DNA of 54,181 nt from an uncultured Lachnospiraceae bacterium (GTDB lineage: Bacteria > Bacillota > Clostridia > Lachnospirales > Lachnospiraceae): contig CAJUPF010000012.1 in NCBI GenBank assembly GCA_910588565.1, forward strand, positions 1-54,181, given 5' to 3'. Position numbers and translations under genes: made by a program. Positions 17,708 through 25,987 of the stretch are shown one piece after another; position 1 is the first letter of the stretch, and every line of letters starts with the position of its first letter. The notes under the pieces are model-generated. The model did not search any database. It was not told the origin of the DNA and saw only the letters and a list, made by a program, of their open reading frames with translations.

Positions 17708-18862
17708 ATGGAAGTATTAGAAATGGATAAGGAAATCAGAGACGTCACAGTCAAAGTCGGACCTGAGGAATGTCTGAAAGGACTTCTCTGGAATGATGAG
17801 AGATGGTATCTCGATGCACTGAAACGAATGTTTCCGAAAAAAAGGGAGGAACAGTATACGGTTCTTGTCGGTTATATCGCAAAAGAAGAGAAAGACGTCT
17901 ATGACTATGCTGGCAATATGCTGATGGCTGTAGGGACAAGAACGCCTGGCGTGGAACTGGTACAAATTGAAAGCATAAGAAAACATCTGGTGTCTGTTCT
18001 TCTGAAAGGGAAAGCAGAACTTTTGGCAAAATATCTGGATTCGGTTGAGGGCTGTATGATTCATTTACGCTGGAAAGATGAAACGGTGTGGATCAGCCGG
18101 AGATTTACAGAGCTTTTAGAAGTAACGGACGTATTCTGGAAAATCCACAGTGATTTGAAGTATGGGCTTACGTTTGGCGGAGAGCATATTCTGCGTGATT
18201 TGGATGAAAAATCACTTTCCATGAGTGAAGTGGAATATCCGGTTTTTCTGGAACGGCAGATTGGAATTGCAGTGGGAAAATGTAACAGGCAGGAGTATCT
18301 TGAACAGGCAGAAAAATTTTTTTGCCATATGATACGCGGTGTTTTCAGTCCAGAAGATATTCGTTACGCATTTTGTAAACTGCTGCAATATATATATGAT
18401 ATTGTAAAAGATTTGAATGCGGATGCATACTATGAGCTGAAAAGCCAGAATATGGCAGAACGCATTTTAAGCGCAAACTGCAGGCAGCAGCTCTATGAAA
18501 TCCTGATAGAAGCAGGCGAAATTGTCTGCGGGGAACAGGATGATAAACGGATCAGCAATTACAATATTAACAGGGCGCTGGAATATATCAGGCTTCACTA
18601 TAACGAGGGGATAACGTTAGAAGAGACTGCCAGGGCGTTAAGAATTACCCCGGAATATCTGAGTATGTTGTTTAAGCGTGAGGTAGGAATCAATTTTTCC
18701 GTATTTTTAAAACGTTTTCGCATCAGTCATGCGAAGCGGCTATTAAAAGGAACCGATATGAAAGTGCGCGAGGTTGCCGCAGCATGCGGCTACAGCAACA
18801 GCAACTATTTTATTAAAGTATTCCGTGAAGTGACAGGGACGGTGCCGACGGATTTTCGGTAA
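17708..18862 (+). CDS. AraC-family transcriptional regulator
   Basis: About 384 residues. The C-terminal 100 residues form a double helix-turn-helix of the AraC/XylS type: NINRALEYIRLHYNEGITLE, LRITPEYLSMLFKREVG, then VREVAAACGYSNSNYFIKVF and TGTVPTDFR. The N-terminal 280 residues show no receiver domain or cupin I recognise and probably sense a ligand. A GTG at 17699 is possible, but AAGGTG at 17696-17701 suits the ATG at 17708. It lies 20 bases after the protease gene and directly before the GH127 gene, whose leader contains 33-bp direct repeats, so it most likely activates that gene. Confidence 0.88.
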   Translation: MEVLEMDKEIRDVTVKVGPEECLKGLLWNDERWYLDALKRMFPKKREEQYTVLVGYIAKEEKDVYDYAGNMLMAVGTRTPGVELVQIESIRKHLVSVLLKGKAELLAKYLDSVEGCMIHLRWKDETVWISRRFTELLEVTDVFWKIHSDLKYGLTFGGEHILRDLDEKSLSMSEVEYPVFLERQIGIAVGKCNRQEYLEQAEKFFCHMIRGVFSPEDIRYAFCKLLQYIYDIVKDLNADAYYELKSQNMAERILSANCRQQLYEILIEAGEIVCGEQDDKRISNYNINRALEYIRLHYNEGITLEETARALRITPEYLSMLFKREVGINFSVFLKRFRISHAKRLLKGTDMKVREVAAACGYSNSNYFIKVFREVTGTVPTDFR

Positions 18863-19000
18863 ATATGGATAGTTCTGAAATTAAAATAGTGTAGCAATGT
18901 TAAAAATATGCCATATAATTCAGCGGAAAAAGGATATATACTGATATTATTAATTCCATAATAATGTACGCTCAGAATGAGTTCTGACTGGTTTAGCAGA

Positions 19001-19067
19001 ACAGGCTGTTGACAGTGTGGACGGCTATATGCAAACAGGCTGTACCTGGATTGAAGCTATATGCAGA
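19001..19067 (+). promoter_or_regulatory. two direct repeats of about 33 bp, candidate AraC sites
   Basis: The pair ACAGGCTGT ... GCTATATGCA occurs twice (19001-19033 and 19035-19065). The GCTATATGCA boxes are 32 bases apart, close to three helical turns. Repeats of this kind upstream of an AraC-controlled gene are typical activator sites. A TATAAT at 18914-18919 without a good -35 lies upstream. Confidence 0.55.
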
Positions 19068-19145
19068 TATCAGAATATCAGCTGTGGAGACCAGATTTGG
19101 AAAGATTCTGGGAGTGCATAAAATCAAAAAGGAGGAAATTTGAGT

Positions 19146-22100
19146 ATGGGTAAAGGGAGGAAACAGTTTAACAGGTTTTTGGCATCTGTCCTTTCGCTTG
19201 CACTTGTGTTTACAGGCATGTCATTTCAGTGGATGCCGGTAATGGCAGCTGAGGTGACGGAGTTTGGCGCAGAGGAAGATCAGGCAGAGAATCTTCAGAA
19301 AGAAGAGCCAGGCACAGAAGCCGCAGAAGAGGAAATTTCATCGGTTGGTGCAGAAAATGACGATTTGATTCTGTATTATGACTTTGTATCACAGAATGAT
19401 CAGGCGGCACAGATACCGGATGCTTCCAAACATGGAAATATCGCGGAAATCGAAGCAGTCAGCGGAAGCGCCCGCGGGAAATACGAGCTTATTGATGCCA
19501 ACATTTACGGAAAGCAGGTAAAGGCTCTGGATTTAGTAGGCGGAGCAGATGGCGCATTTCTATGGCTTCCAGACGGAATCTTAAGTGAATGTGATGCGGT
19601 GACTATTTCTACATGGGTAAAGCTGACGACAAATAACGGATACCAGAGAATCTGGGATTTCGGTTCCGGCACAACAAGTTATATTGATTTGTTGTCAGAT
19701 GGGTGGAATGCCGGCTTTGAAGGCTATGCAGTAAATATTAATCATAATGGCAGCGGAGAGATCGGAGTTTCCAAAGGCAAGGATGCAAATGGAAATCCTA
19801 TCAATATTGCCAAAAACCGCTGGGTACTTACAACGGTTGTTATGGATGGTTCTGTGATGTCTCTATATGAGAATGGAGAACTGATTGGAACAAAGGATAC
19901 TGGAATTACTGTAAAAGATCTTGGGAATACGACTCAGAACTATATTGCATACAGCCAGTGGGGAGACGATCCTACAACCGGACAGTATGCAGAATTTAAA
20001 ATTTATAATCGTGCATTATCAGCAGACGAGATTGCAGCAATGTATGATGTGACAGATGACGGTATTATTGCAGCAGATCAGGCTGAGCTGAATCTGGGCG
20101 ATACAACGGCAGTAATAGCAGATCTTAAGCTTCCTTCTAAGGGTGTCAATGGCTCTGATATTGCCTGGACCAGCCAGAACAGCGCAGTTACCATCGGGGC
20201 AAAAGGTGAGGATGGGAACTATACTGCAACAGTAACAAGACCCAAAAATGGGGCTGGCGATGTTACAGGAACACTGACGGCTTCTATTTCCTATGGAACA
20301 GGTACTGCTGCTGCAAAAACATTTACAGTCACTGTTGCAGAAGAATATTCAGCTCAGAAAATCGCAGAGCATGATATGGCTGCCGCAAAAGAAGCGGTAG
20401 GAAGTCTTTCCTCACTGATCAAAAAAACGATTACGCTTCCTGCAATAGGGGAATGGGGTTCTGCAATTGCCTGGAATTGGCAGGGCAAAAAGGGCATTAT
20501 CGAAATTCCGGCACAGAAAGATGAAAACGGAAATATCATCGCACAGGTAAACCGGCCGGATATCGGAATGGCCAATGAAAAAGGTGTGCTGTCAGCAACT
20601 GTTACCAGTGGAACAGCAAGTGTTTCTATGAATATTGATGTAACCGTACTGGCATACCGGGAATCTGTCGGAATACGGAAAATAGAGCCTGTCAGTGTAA
20701 CAACATTGAAAGGGCGCAGTCCGTCTCTGCCTAACTTTGTAAAGGTGACCCGTACAGATGACAGCATAGACAAGATGAAAGTCGTATGGCCAGCTGAAAT
20801 TGAAGCGGAAAAATACAGTGAAACAGGTACATTCCAAGTAACAGGGCAGATACTTGGGGAGTTTGATACCATAACGGCAGACGTTACTGTCGTTGAAGAA
20901 GAAGAAGTGGTTAAGACTGTCTTGTCAGAGAGTTTTGATTTAAATGATATTTCATTGGATAAAATAGGTAAGGATGGCTCTATCCTGACACAGAATCGTG
21001 AAAGGGATATTGCTTATCTGAAATTACTGGATAACAAACGGATGCTCTATGATTTTTATATGACATTCGGAGAAAATGATAAAATAGCAGATGTAAAGCC
21101 ATTAGGCGGCTGGGATGCTCCGACAGGGCTTCTCCGCGGACATTCAACCGGACATTATATGTCTGCACTTGCACTTGCTTACGCCTCAACCGGGGACAAG
21201 GAACTGAAAGATAAGCTGGATGAGATGGTAAGTGAGCTTCACAGGCTGCAGCAAAAATCCAAAGGCAATGCAGCGGATTTTAAGATGAGCGGGCCGACGA
21301 TGCAGGAATCACTGGATACGGCTACCTGGAGTACAGATCCCAATGAATGGGGCGAAGGCTTTATCAGCGCATATTCACCGGATCAGTTTGCATTGCTGGA
21401 AGTATACGCTCCCTATGGTTCGCCGGGAAGTGGTATCTGGGCGCCATATTATACGCTGCACAAATTGTTTGCAGGTTTTCTGGATGCATATAAATATACG
21501 GGTAATAAAGAGGCTCTCGCTACAGCGAAAGCGCTTGGCAAATGGGTATATAACCGTTTGAGCGCATGCAGCCAGGAACAGCTTACGAAAATGTGGGATA
21601 TGTATATTGCAGGTGAGTTTGGCGGTATGAATGAATCCCTGGCACAGCTTTATATATATGCAAAAGCAGATGGCGATGCAGATGCAGACATTTATATGAA
21701 AGCTGCTAAATTATTTGATAATACTACATTTTTCAATAATCTGGTGAAGAACCTGGATGATATCCAGGGACGCCATGCAAATCAGCATATTCCGCAGATT
21801 ATTGGTGCGATGAAAGTTTATGAAGCAACAACGGCATCCGGCAAGTCAGATATGTATTATTATGATATTGCAAAGAATTTCTGGGAGATGACAGTGTCCA
21901 GATATGCATACTCTATTGGAGGCGTTGGAACCGGAGAGGCATTTACGGAGCCTTACAAACAGGCGGCGAATATCAGCGGCGACAGGAACTGCGAAACTTG
22001 TGCGGCATACAATATGCTGAAACTGACGATGATGTTAAATAATTATGATCCGAATAATGCGGAATATATGGATTATTATGAGAGAACACTTTATAATCAG

Positions 22101-24953
22101 ATTCTTGCATCCCAGACGCCGAATGTAACTGACAAAATGCACAACGGAACGACATATATGCTTCCGATTGGACCAGGAACAGTAAGAGATTTTGGAGATG
22201 ATTATAACAGCTTTACCTGCTGTCATGGCACTGGTATGGAGAATCATGTCAAATATCAGGAAGCAGCTTATGCAAAGACAGCGGATGCATTGTATGTAGG
22301 ACTTTATCTTCCATCCACAGTTACCTGGGATGAAAAAGGGGTTAAGGTAGTACAGGAAACAACTTTCCCGTCCGCAACAACCAAGTTGACCGTTCAGGCT
22401 CTGGCAGGGCAGACAGCGAAGGCATTTGATATGAAACTGCGTGTGCCGTACTGGGCAACCAATGGATTTGCAGTAAAAGTAAATGGCCAGACAAAGATGA
22501 CTTCAGCTGAGGTTAGTACCTATGTAACAGTTGATGGAGTAAAGGCAAACGATGTGATCGAAATTACAATGCCATATACGCTTCATCTGGATAAGACACC
22601 GGATACACTTGAGAACACGGCGGTGGCAAGTATTATGTACGGACCGTTTGTAATGCCGGCTCAAAATGAAAGTACTGCATGGCAGAAATTAGATCTGCCG
22701 GAGAATTTAGGCAATTATTTTACGGTTTCTACAAATGAATCAAATGGTTTCCCGGTTCTTTCCGGAGGCGGTTATCAGTTTGCGCCAATGTTTGCGCCGG
22801 AGTATGCAACGGAACCATATCATACATATTTTAGAGTAACGGTTGTTCCGGATGACGGCAGCAATTGGTATCAGGTAGACGCAAGAAATAATACGCCGGC
22901 ATATGGTACGATTACCACGAATGCGAAAGGAGCAATGGTAAAAGGCGGCACAGATCTTGTCGTTATTATGGAACCGAACAGAGGCTATGCCGTAAAGAAG
23001 CTCACAATCAACGGTGAGGAGGTACAGGACAAAGTAAAGAATAATATGTACGTTGTAGAAAACGTAAGCGGAGATTTGGAGATCAGGGTGAATTACCGTC
23101 CGCCGGTATTAGATCCGCTGCATTTGGAATACTCTGCAGATATTGCTTCTGACCGTGCAAATGACAATGATAACTGGTATGGTATGAAAGAAGATGTCAA
23201 CAGTAACTGGGAGCCTGCAGCTTCTTCCGGACATGCAAAAGGATGGGTGAACTGGTATACGCCTATGGGCAGTGAATGTTATCTCTGGTATACATGGGAC
23301 GAACCGGTGACAATGAATACGTTTGATATTTACTGGCGTATCGCTCCGGCTGGCTGGATGAAAGTGCCTGGTACGCTTGGAATTTCTTATAAAGATAATA
23401 CTGGAGCATGGAAGAAAGCAAATATGACAACCAGTTACGAAGATGCAGTAAAGCCTAATCAGTATAATACCATTTGTTTTGATACAATTACAACAACGGC
23501 AGTTAGACTTGATATGACAATCAATACACTTGAAGAAGGCGACGAAGCGGGATGTACTGGCGTATACCGCTGGAAAGTAAGCAACAATAGCAAGGAAACG
23601 CTTGACAGTGCAATAAAAGCGGCTCAGGCTAAGAAAGAAGAAGATTATAATGCAGATAGCTGGGCAGCAATGCAGGCAGCGCTTGCAGCAGCAGTCGCAC
23701 TGGATCAGAACGCAACTGCAGATCAGATTTATCAGGCAATGGCAGCGCTTGATATTGCAGTAAATTCTTTAAGTGGAAAAGCTGCAGATAAAAAAGCTTT
23801 AACGGCATCCATTGAAGCTGCAGAGAAAAAGGTGCAGCAGGAGTATTCCTTTACAAGTTTCCGTGCAATGCAGGTAGCGCTTAATTCTGCAAAAGAATTA
23901 AACGCGGCGGACACTGCTCTTCAGAGCGAGGTAGATGCTGCAAAGAAAGCATTGGATGAGGCTGTTACGAAGCTGGAAGTTTTAGATCGGACAAAACTGG
24001 AGGCAGCAATAGAAGCTGCAGGCAAACTGGCTGAAAAGGATTATACGGCAGAAAGCTGGAGAGCGTTTAAGAAAGCGCTTAGTGCGGCGAAGGAGGTAAG
24101 GGACAGTATTTATGTGGATCAGGCTAAGCTGGATGCAGCAGAAGCTTCACTGAGAAATATTCTGGTAAAAGTAACTGACAGGAGCAAATTAGCGGCTTTG
24201 ATTGCAGAAGCAGACAAAAAAGCAGAAAAAGACTATACGGCAGAGAGCTGGAAGATCTTTAAGGCAGCGCTTGATGCTGCAAAAGAAGTCAACGGAAAGA
24301 TTTCTGTGACTCAGAATGAAGTAGATACTGCAAAAACGAACTTAGAGAATGCTATGAAAGCATTGGTAACAGCTTTCGGTGGTTCGATGACAGTAGGAAC
24401 GCCAACTTCTGTAAAAGCAACATGGAAGGGTGGGAAGAAAGTCAGCGTAACATTTAAGCCCGCAGAACATGCAACCAAATATGAGATATACCGTTCTTAT
24501 TCTAAGGGTGACAAGGGTTACAAGAAGATCGGTACTGTAAATGCAAAGGCAAATGCACAGAGCTATAGTTACACAGATAAATCTGCAGCAGCAGGCAAAA
24601 CGGTCTATTACAAAGTTCTTGCTTGTAACAATACAATAAAGGGTTCTTACAGCAAGGTAGCAAAAGTTACTACATTAGCGGTACCAAAAGTTAAAACCAA
24701 AGTGAAAAAGAAGACGGTGACAATCTCTTATGACAAAGTGAAAAATGCTTCCGGATATGAGATTTACCGTGGGAAAAAGAAAAATGGAAAATACAAAAAA
24801 GCTGCTACAATAAAGAAAGCGGCTACTGTAAGGAAAGTATTTAAGAATGTGAAGAAAGGCACCTATTATTATAAGGTAAGGGCTTATAAGACGATCAGCA
24901 AAAAGAAAGTATATACTGCATTCTCAAGCCCCAAAAAAGCAAAAGTAAAATAA
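19146..24953 (+). CDS. secreted multidomain GH127-type beta-L-arabinofuranosidase
   Basis: A 1935-residue exported enzyme. Signal peptide about 1-35 (ends MPVMAAE). A LamG/concanavalin-like binding domain follows (about 75-295), then Ig-like domains (about 300-590) and the GH127 (former DUF1680) catalytic domain (about 594-1170). Zinc and catalytic residues of the family are visible: Glu950 and Cys952 in CETCAAYN, and Cys1025-Cys1026 in CCHGTGMENH; in HypBA1 the equivalents are E338, C340, C417 and C418, with C417 the nucleophile. A C-terminal sugar-binding-like part, four FIVAR repeats (about 1484-1745) and two lysine-rich Fn3 domains complete it. Expected to remove beta-L-arabinofuranose, for example from plant extensin. 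GGAGG fits ATG 19146 better than TTG 19140. Confidence 0.9.
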   Translation: MGKGRKQFNRFLASVLSLALVFTGMSFQWMPVMAAEVTEFGAEEDQAENLQKEEPGTEAAEEEISSVGAENDDLILYYDFVSQNDQAAQIPDASKHGNIAEIEAVSGSARGKYELIDANIYGKQVKALDLVGGADGAFLWLPDGILSECDAVTISTWVKLTTNNGYQRIWDFGSGTTSYIDLLSDGWNAGFEGYAVNINHNGSGEIGVSKGKDANGNPINIAKNRWVLTTVVMDGSVMSLYENGELIGTKDTGITVKDLGNTTQNYIAYSQWGDDPTTGQYAEFKIYNRALSADEIAAMYDVTDDGIIAADQAELNLGDTTAVIADLKLPSKGVNGSDIAWTSQNSAVTIGAKGEDGNYTATVTRPKNGAGDVTGTLTASISYGTGTAAAKTFTVTVAEEYSAQKIAEHDMAAAKEAVGSLSSLIKKTITLPAIGEWGSAIAWNWQGKKGIIEIPAQKDENGNIIAQVNRPDIGMANEKGVLSATVTSGTASVSMNIDVTVLAYRESVGIRKIEPVSVTTLKGRSPSLPNFVKVTRTDDSIDKMKVVWPAEIEAEKYSETGTFQVTGQILGEFDTITADVTVVEEEEVVKTVLSESFDLNDISLDKIGKDGSILTQNRERDIAYLKLLDNKRMLYDFYMTFGENDKIADVKPLGGWDAPTGLLRGHSTGHYMSALALAYASTGDKELKDKLDEMVSELHRLQQKSKGNAADFKMSGPTMQESLDTATWSTDPNEWGEGFISAYSPDQFALLEVYAPYGSPGSGIWAPYYTLHKLFAGFLDAYKYTGNKEALATAKALGKWVYNRLSACSQEQLTKMWDMYIAGEFGGMNESLAQLYIYAKADGDADADIYMKAAKLFDNTTFFNNLVKNLDDIQGRHANQHIPQIIGAMKVYEATTASGKSDMYYYDIAKNFWEMTVSRYAYSIGGVGTGEAFTEPYKQAANISGDRNCETCAAYNMLKLTMMLNNYDPNNAEYMDYYERTLYNQILASQTPNVTDKMHNGTTYMLPIGPGTVRDFGDDYNSFTCCHGTGMENHVKYQEAAYAKTADALYVGLYLPSTVTWDEKGVKVVQETTFPSATTKLTVQALAGQTAKAFDMKLRVPYWATNGFAVKVNGQTKMTSAEVSTYVTVDGVKANDVIEITMPYTLHLDKTPDTLENTAVASIMYGPFVMPAQNESTAWQKLDLPENLGNYFTVSTNESNGFPVLSGGGYQFAPMFAPEYATEPYHTYFRVTVVPDDGSNWYQVDARNNTPAYGTITTNAKGAMVKGGTDLVVIMEPNRGYAVKKLTINGEEVQDKVKNNMYVVENVSGDLEIRVNYRPPVLDPLHLEYSADIASDRANDNDNWYGMKEDVNSNWEPAASSGHAKGWVNWYTPMGSECYLWYTWDEPVTMNTFDIYWRIAPAGWMKVPGTLGISYKDNTGAWKKANMTTSYEDAVKPNQYNTICFDTITTTAVRLDMTINTLEEGDEAGCTGVYRWKVSNNSKETLDSAIKAAQAKKEEDYNADSWAAMQAALAAAVALDQNATADQIYQAMAALDIAVNSLSGKAADKKALTASIEAAEKKVQQEYSFTSFRAMQVALNSAKELNAADTALQSEVDAAKKALDEAVTKLEVLDRTKLEAAIEAAGKLAEKDYTAESWRAFKKALSAAKEVRDSIYVDQAKLDAAEASLRNILVKVTDRSKLAALIAEADKKAEKDYTAESWKIFKAALDAAKEVNGKISVTQNEVDTAKTNLENAMKALVTAFGGSMTVGTPTSVKATWKGGKKVSVTFKPAEHATKYEIYRSYSKGDKGYKKIGTVNAKANAQSYSYTDKSAAAGKTVYYKVLACNNTIKGSYSKVAKVTTLAVPKVKTKVKKKTVTISYDKVKNASGYEIYRGKKKNGKYKKAATIKKAATVRKVFKNVKKGTYYYKVRAYKTISKKKVYTAFSSPKKAKVK

Positions 24954-24968
24954 TTTTATGACTGAGAC

Positions 24969-25007
24969 AGACTGCCTTGCCCGGCTATTGGCAAGGCAGT
25001 CTGTTTT
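24969..25007 (+). terminator. terminator after the GH127 gene
   Basis: Perfect 13-bp stem (24969-24981 with 24990-25002), 8-base loop, followed by GTTTTC. Confidence 0.85.
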
Positions 25008-25073
25008 CAAAACCAGAAAAGCTGTTTATGGCAGCGGCAGTTACAGAAGCGCTGAAAAGGAATGTGTCTGACT

Positions 25074-25256
25074 ATGAGACGGAAGGATGGAGTGATTTTG
25101 TTGCTGTACGGGATGCTGCAAAAGTATCATGAGAGCAAGGGAAGAAAAGAAGATGGAAACATAGTCAAGCAGATGCAATACAGTATAAAGAAAGAAGGTG
25201 TTGCTAATGCTGGTAAAAGAAATGAATCTGGGACCGACAAAAGTACGCATTTTTGA
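25074..25256 (+). CDS. possible 60-residue protein near attR
   Basis: ORF starting MRRKDGVILLLYGMLQKYHE and continuing basic to GTDKSTHF. AAAGGA lies about 12 bases before the ATG. Short hydrophobic stretch near the N-terminus, no family recognised. It overlaps the better supported 54-residue ORF in another frame, so its C-terminal part may not be real. Confidence 0.35.
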   Translation: MRRKDGVILLLYGMLQKYHESKGRKEDGNIVKQMQYSIKKEGVANAGKRNESGTDKSTHF

Positions 25257-25371
25257 TGATGAGTGTGTATCTGGCGAGGAAGTAGAAAAGATTCTGAAAA
25301 AAGTATCAAAAATTGTACAGAATGCGTACATGGCGCAGGAGATGAGGAAACGTGAAAAAGCCGCTGAATAG
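25207..25371 (+). CDS. 54-residue protein next to attR, possible recombination accessory factor
   Basis: ATG 25207 is preceded by AAGAAGGTG. The product begins MLVKEMNLGPTKVRIFDDE, then CVSGEEVEKILKKVSKIVQN and a basic AQEMRKREKAAE end. It looks like a compact alpha-helical protein with good codon composition. It is the last gene before attR (61 bases from the core), at the opposite end from the recombinase. Small proteins in this position sometimes act as recombination directionality factors; that role is inference only. Confidence 0.6.
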   Translation: MLVKEMNLGPTKVRIFDDECVSGEEVEKILKKVSKIVQNAYMAQEMRKREKAAE

Positions 25372-25400
25372 GCGGCGGATACAGGGGCGAGGACGTGAAA

Positions 25401-25440
25401 TATAATCTATATCTTATATGGTAATACACATACGGCCCGC
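25401..25440. other. attR of the integrated element
   Basis: Element-side arm TATAATCTATATCTTATA (25401-25418), core ACATA (25428-25432), then the resumed gene sequence CGGCCCGCC. The arm is the inverse of 13280-13297 with one mismatch. Joining this arm, the core and the left element end would rebuild a symmetric attP whose centre falls at the A-C step of the core. Confidence 0.85.
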
Positions 25441-25856
25441 CAATGGCAGTCGCTCCACTGTTTCAAGTACGCAAGGTAATAGATTACGCCATCACAGAAA
25501 TACCAAAAGAAAAAATCCGCATGGGAATACCAAACTATGGGTATGACTGGCCGCTGCCCTTTGAAAAAGGCGTTACAAAGGCCAAAACGATTGGAACTGT
25601 GGAGGCAGTTCAGATCGCGATTGCGCATGGAGTGGAAATTCTATATGATGAAACGGCCCAGTCGCCTTATTTTTATTATGAGGAAGCAGGAATTCGCCAT
25701 GAAGTCTGGTTTGAAGATGTCAGAAGTATGCTGGCCAAATTTAATTTGATAAAAGAATATGACCTGAATGGAGCCGGATACTGGCAGATTATGCGGCTGT
25801 TTAGGGCAAACTGGGTACTGCTGGCAGATCAGTTTTCCATAGTAAAAGAACGATAA
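25433..25856 (+). CDS. 3' part of the interrupted LysM-GH18 hydrolase
   Basis: The frame continues the 5' part exactly: from the junction it reads YGPPMAVAPLFQVRKVIDYA, the GH18 segment that normally follows the MTYEWGY strand. Then come IPKEKIRMGIPNYGYDW and GAGYWQIMRLFRANWVLL, the last barrel strands including the conserved GYW. The total after joining is 380 residues, a normal length for one LysM plus GH18. On its own this part has no start signal (the first Met is internal) and is not expected to be translated. A shared terminator follows. Confidence 0.9.
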
Positions 25857-25906
25857 GCTGCGGCTGTCTTACAGACGATAGGTACGTTTGGGAACCCTAA
25901 AATGCA

Positions 25907-25963
25907 AAAATCTGCAGGATATAGCTGCAACATCCGATAAGCAGACCATATCCTGCAGATTTT
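25907..25963. terminator. bidirectional terminator between the GH18 gene and htpG
   Basis: Perfect 16-bp stem AAAATCTGCAGGATAT (25907-25922) with its complement at 25948-25963, ending in T and A runs on the two strands, between convergent genes. Confidence 0.85.
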
Positions 25964-25987
25964 GGCTGTCCGAAGACAGTTCTTGGA

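Larger units (their letters stand above)
13274..25432. mobile_element. 12.16-kb serine-recombinase element integrated in the LysM-GH18 gene
   Basis: Bounded by a direct 5-bp core ACATA and by element-end arms that are inverted repeats of each other (17 of 18 positions). The recombinase gene is at the left end, pointing outward. Removal leaves 719 plus 424 coding bases, that is 381 codons including the stop, so the host gene is restored without scar. Contents from left: large serine recombinase, XRE regulator with a tiny Cys-rich ORF, secreted metalloprotease, AraC regulator, GH127 enzyme and two small ORFs. No conjugation, capsid or replication genes are present, so it is not a conjugative element or complete phage. 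Confidence 0.9.

Noticed and set aside
13274..25432. Element as an integrative conjugative element or prophage
   Set aside because: No relaxase, type IV secretion, capsid, terminase or replication genes are present.
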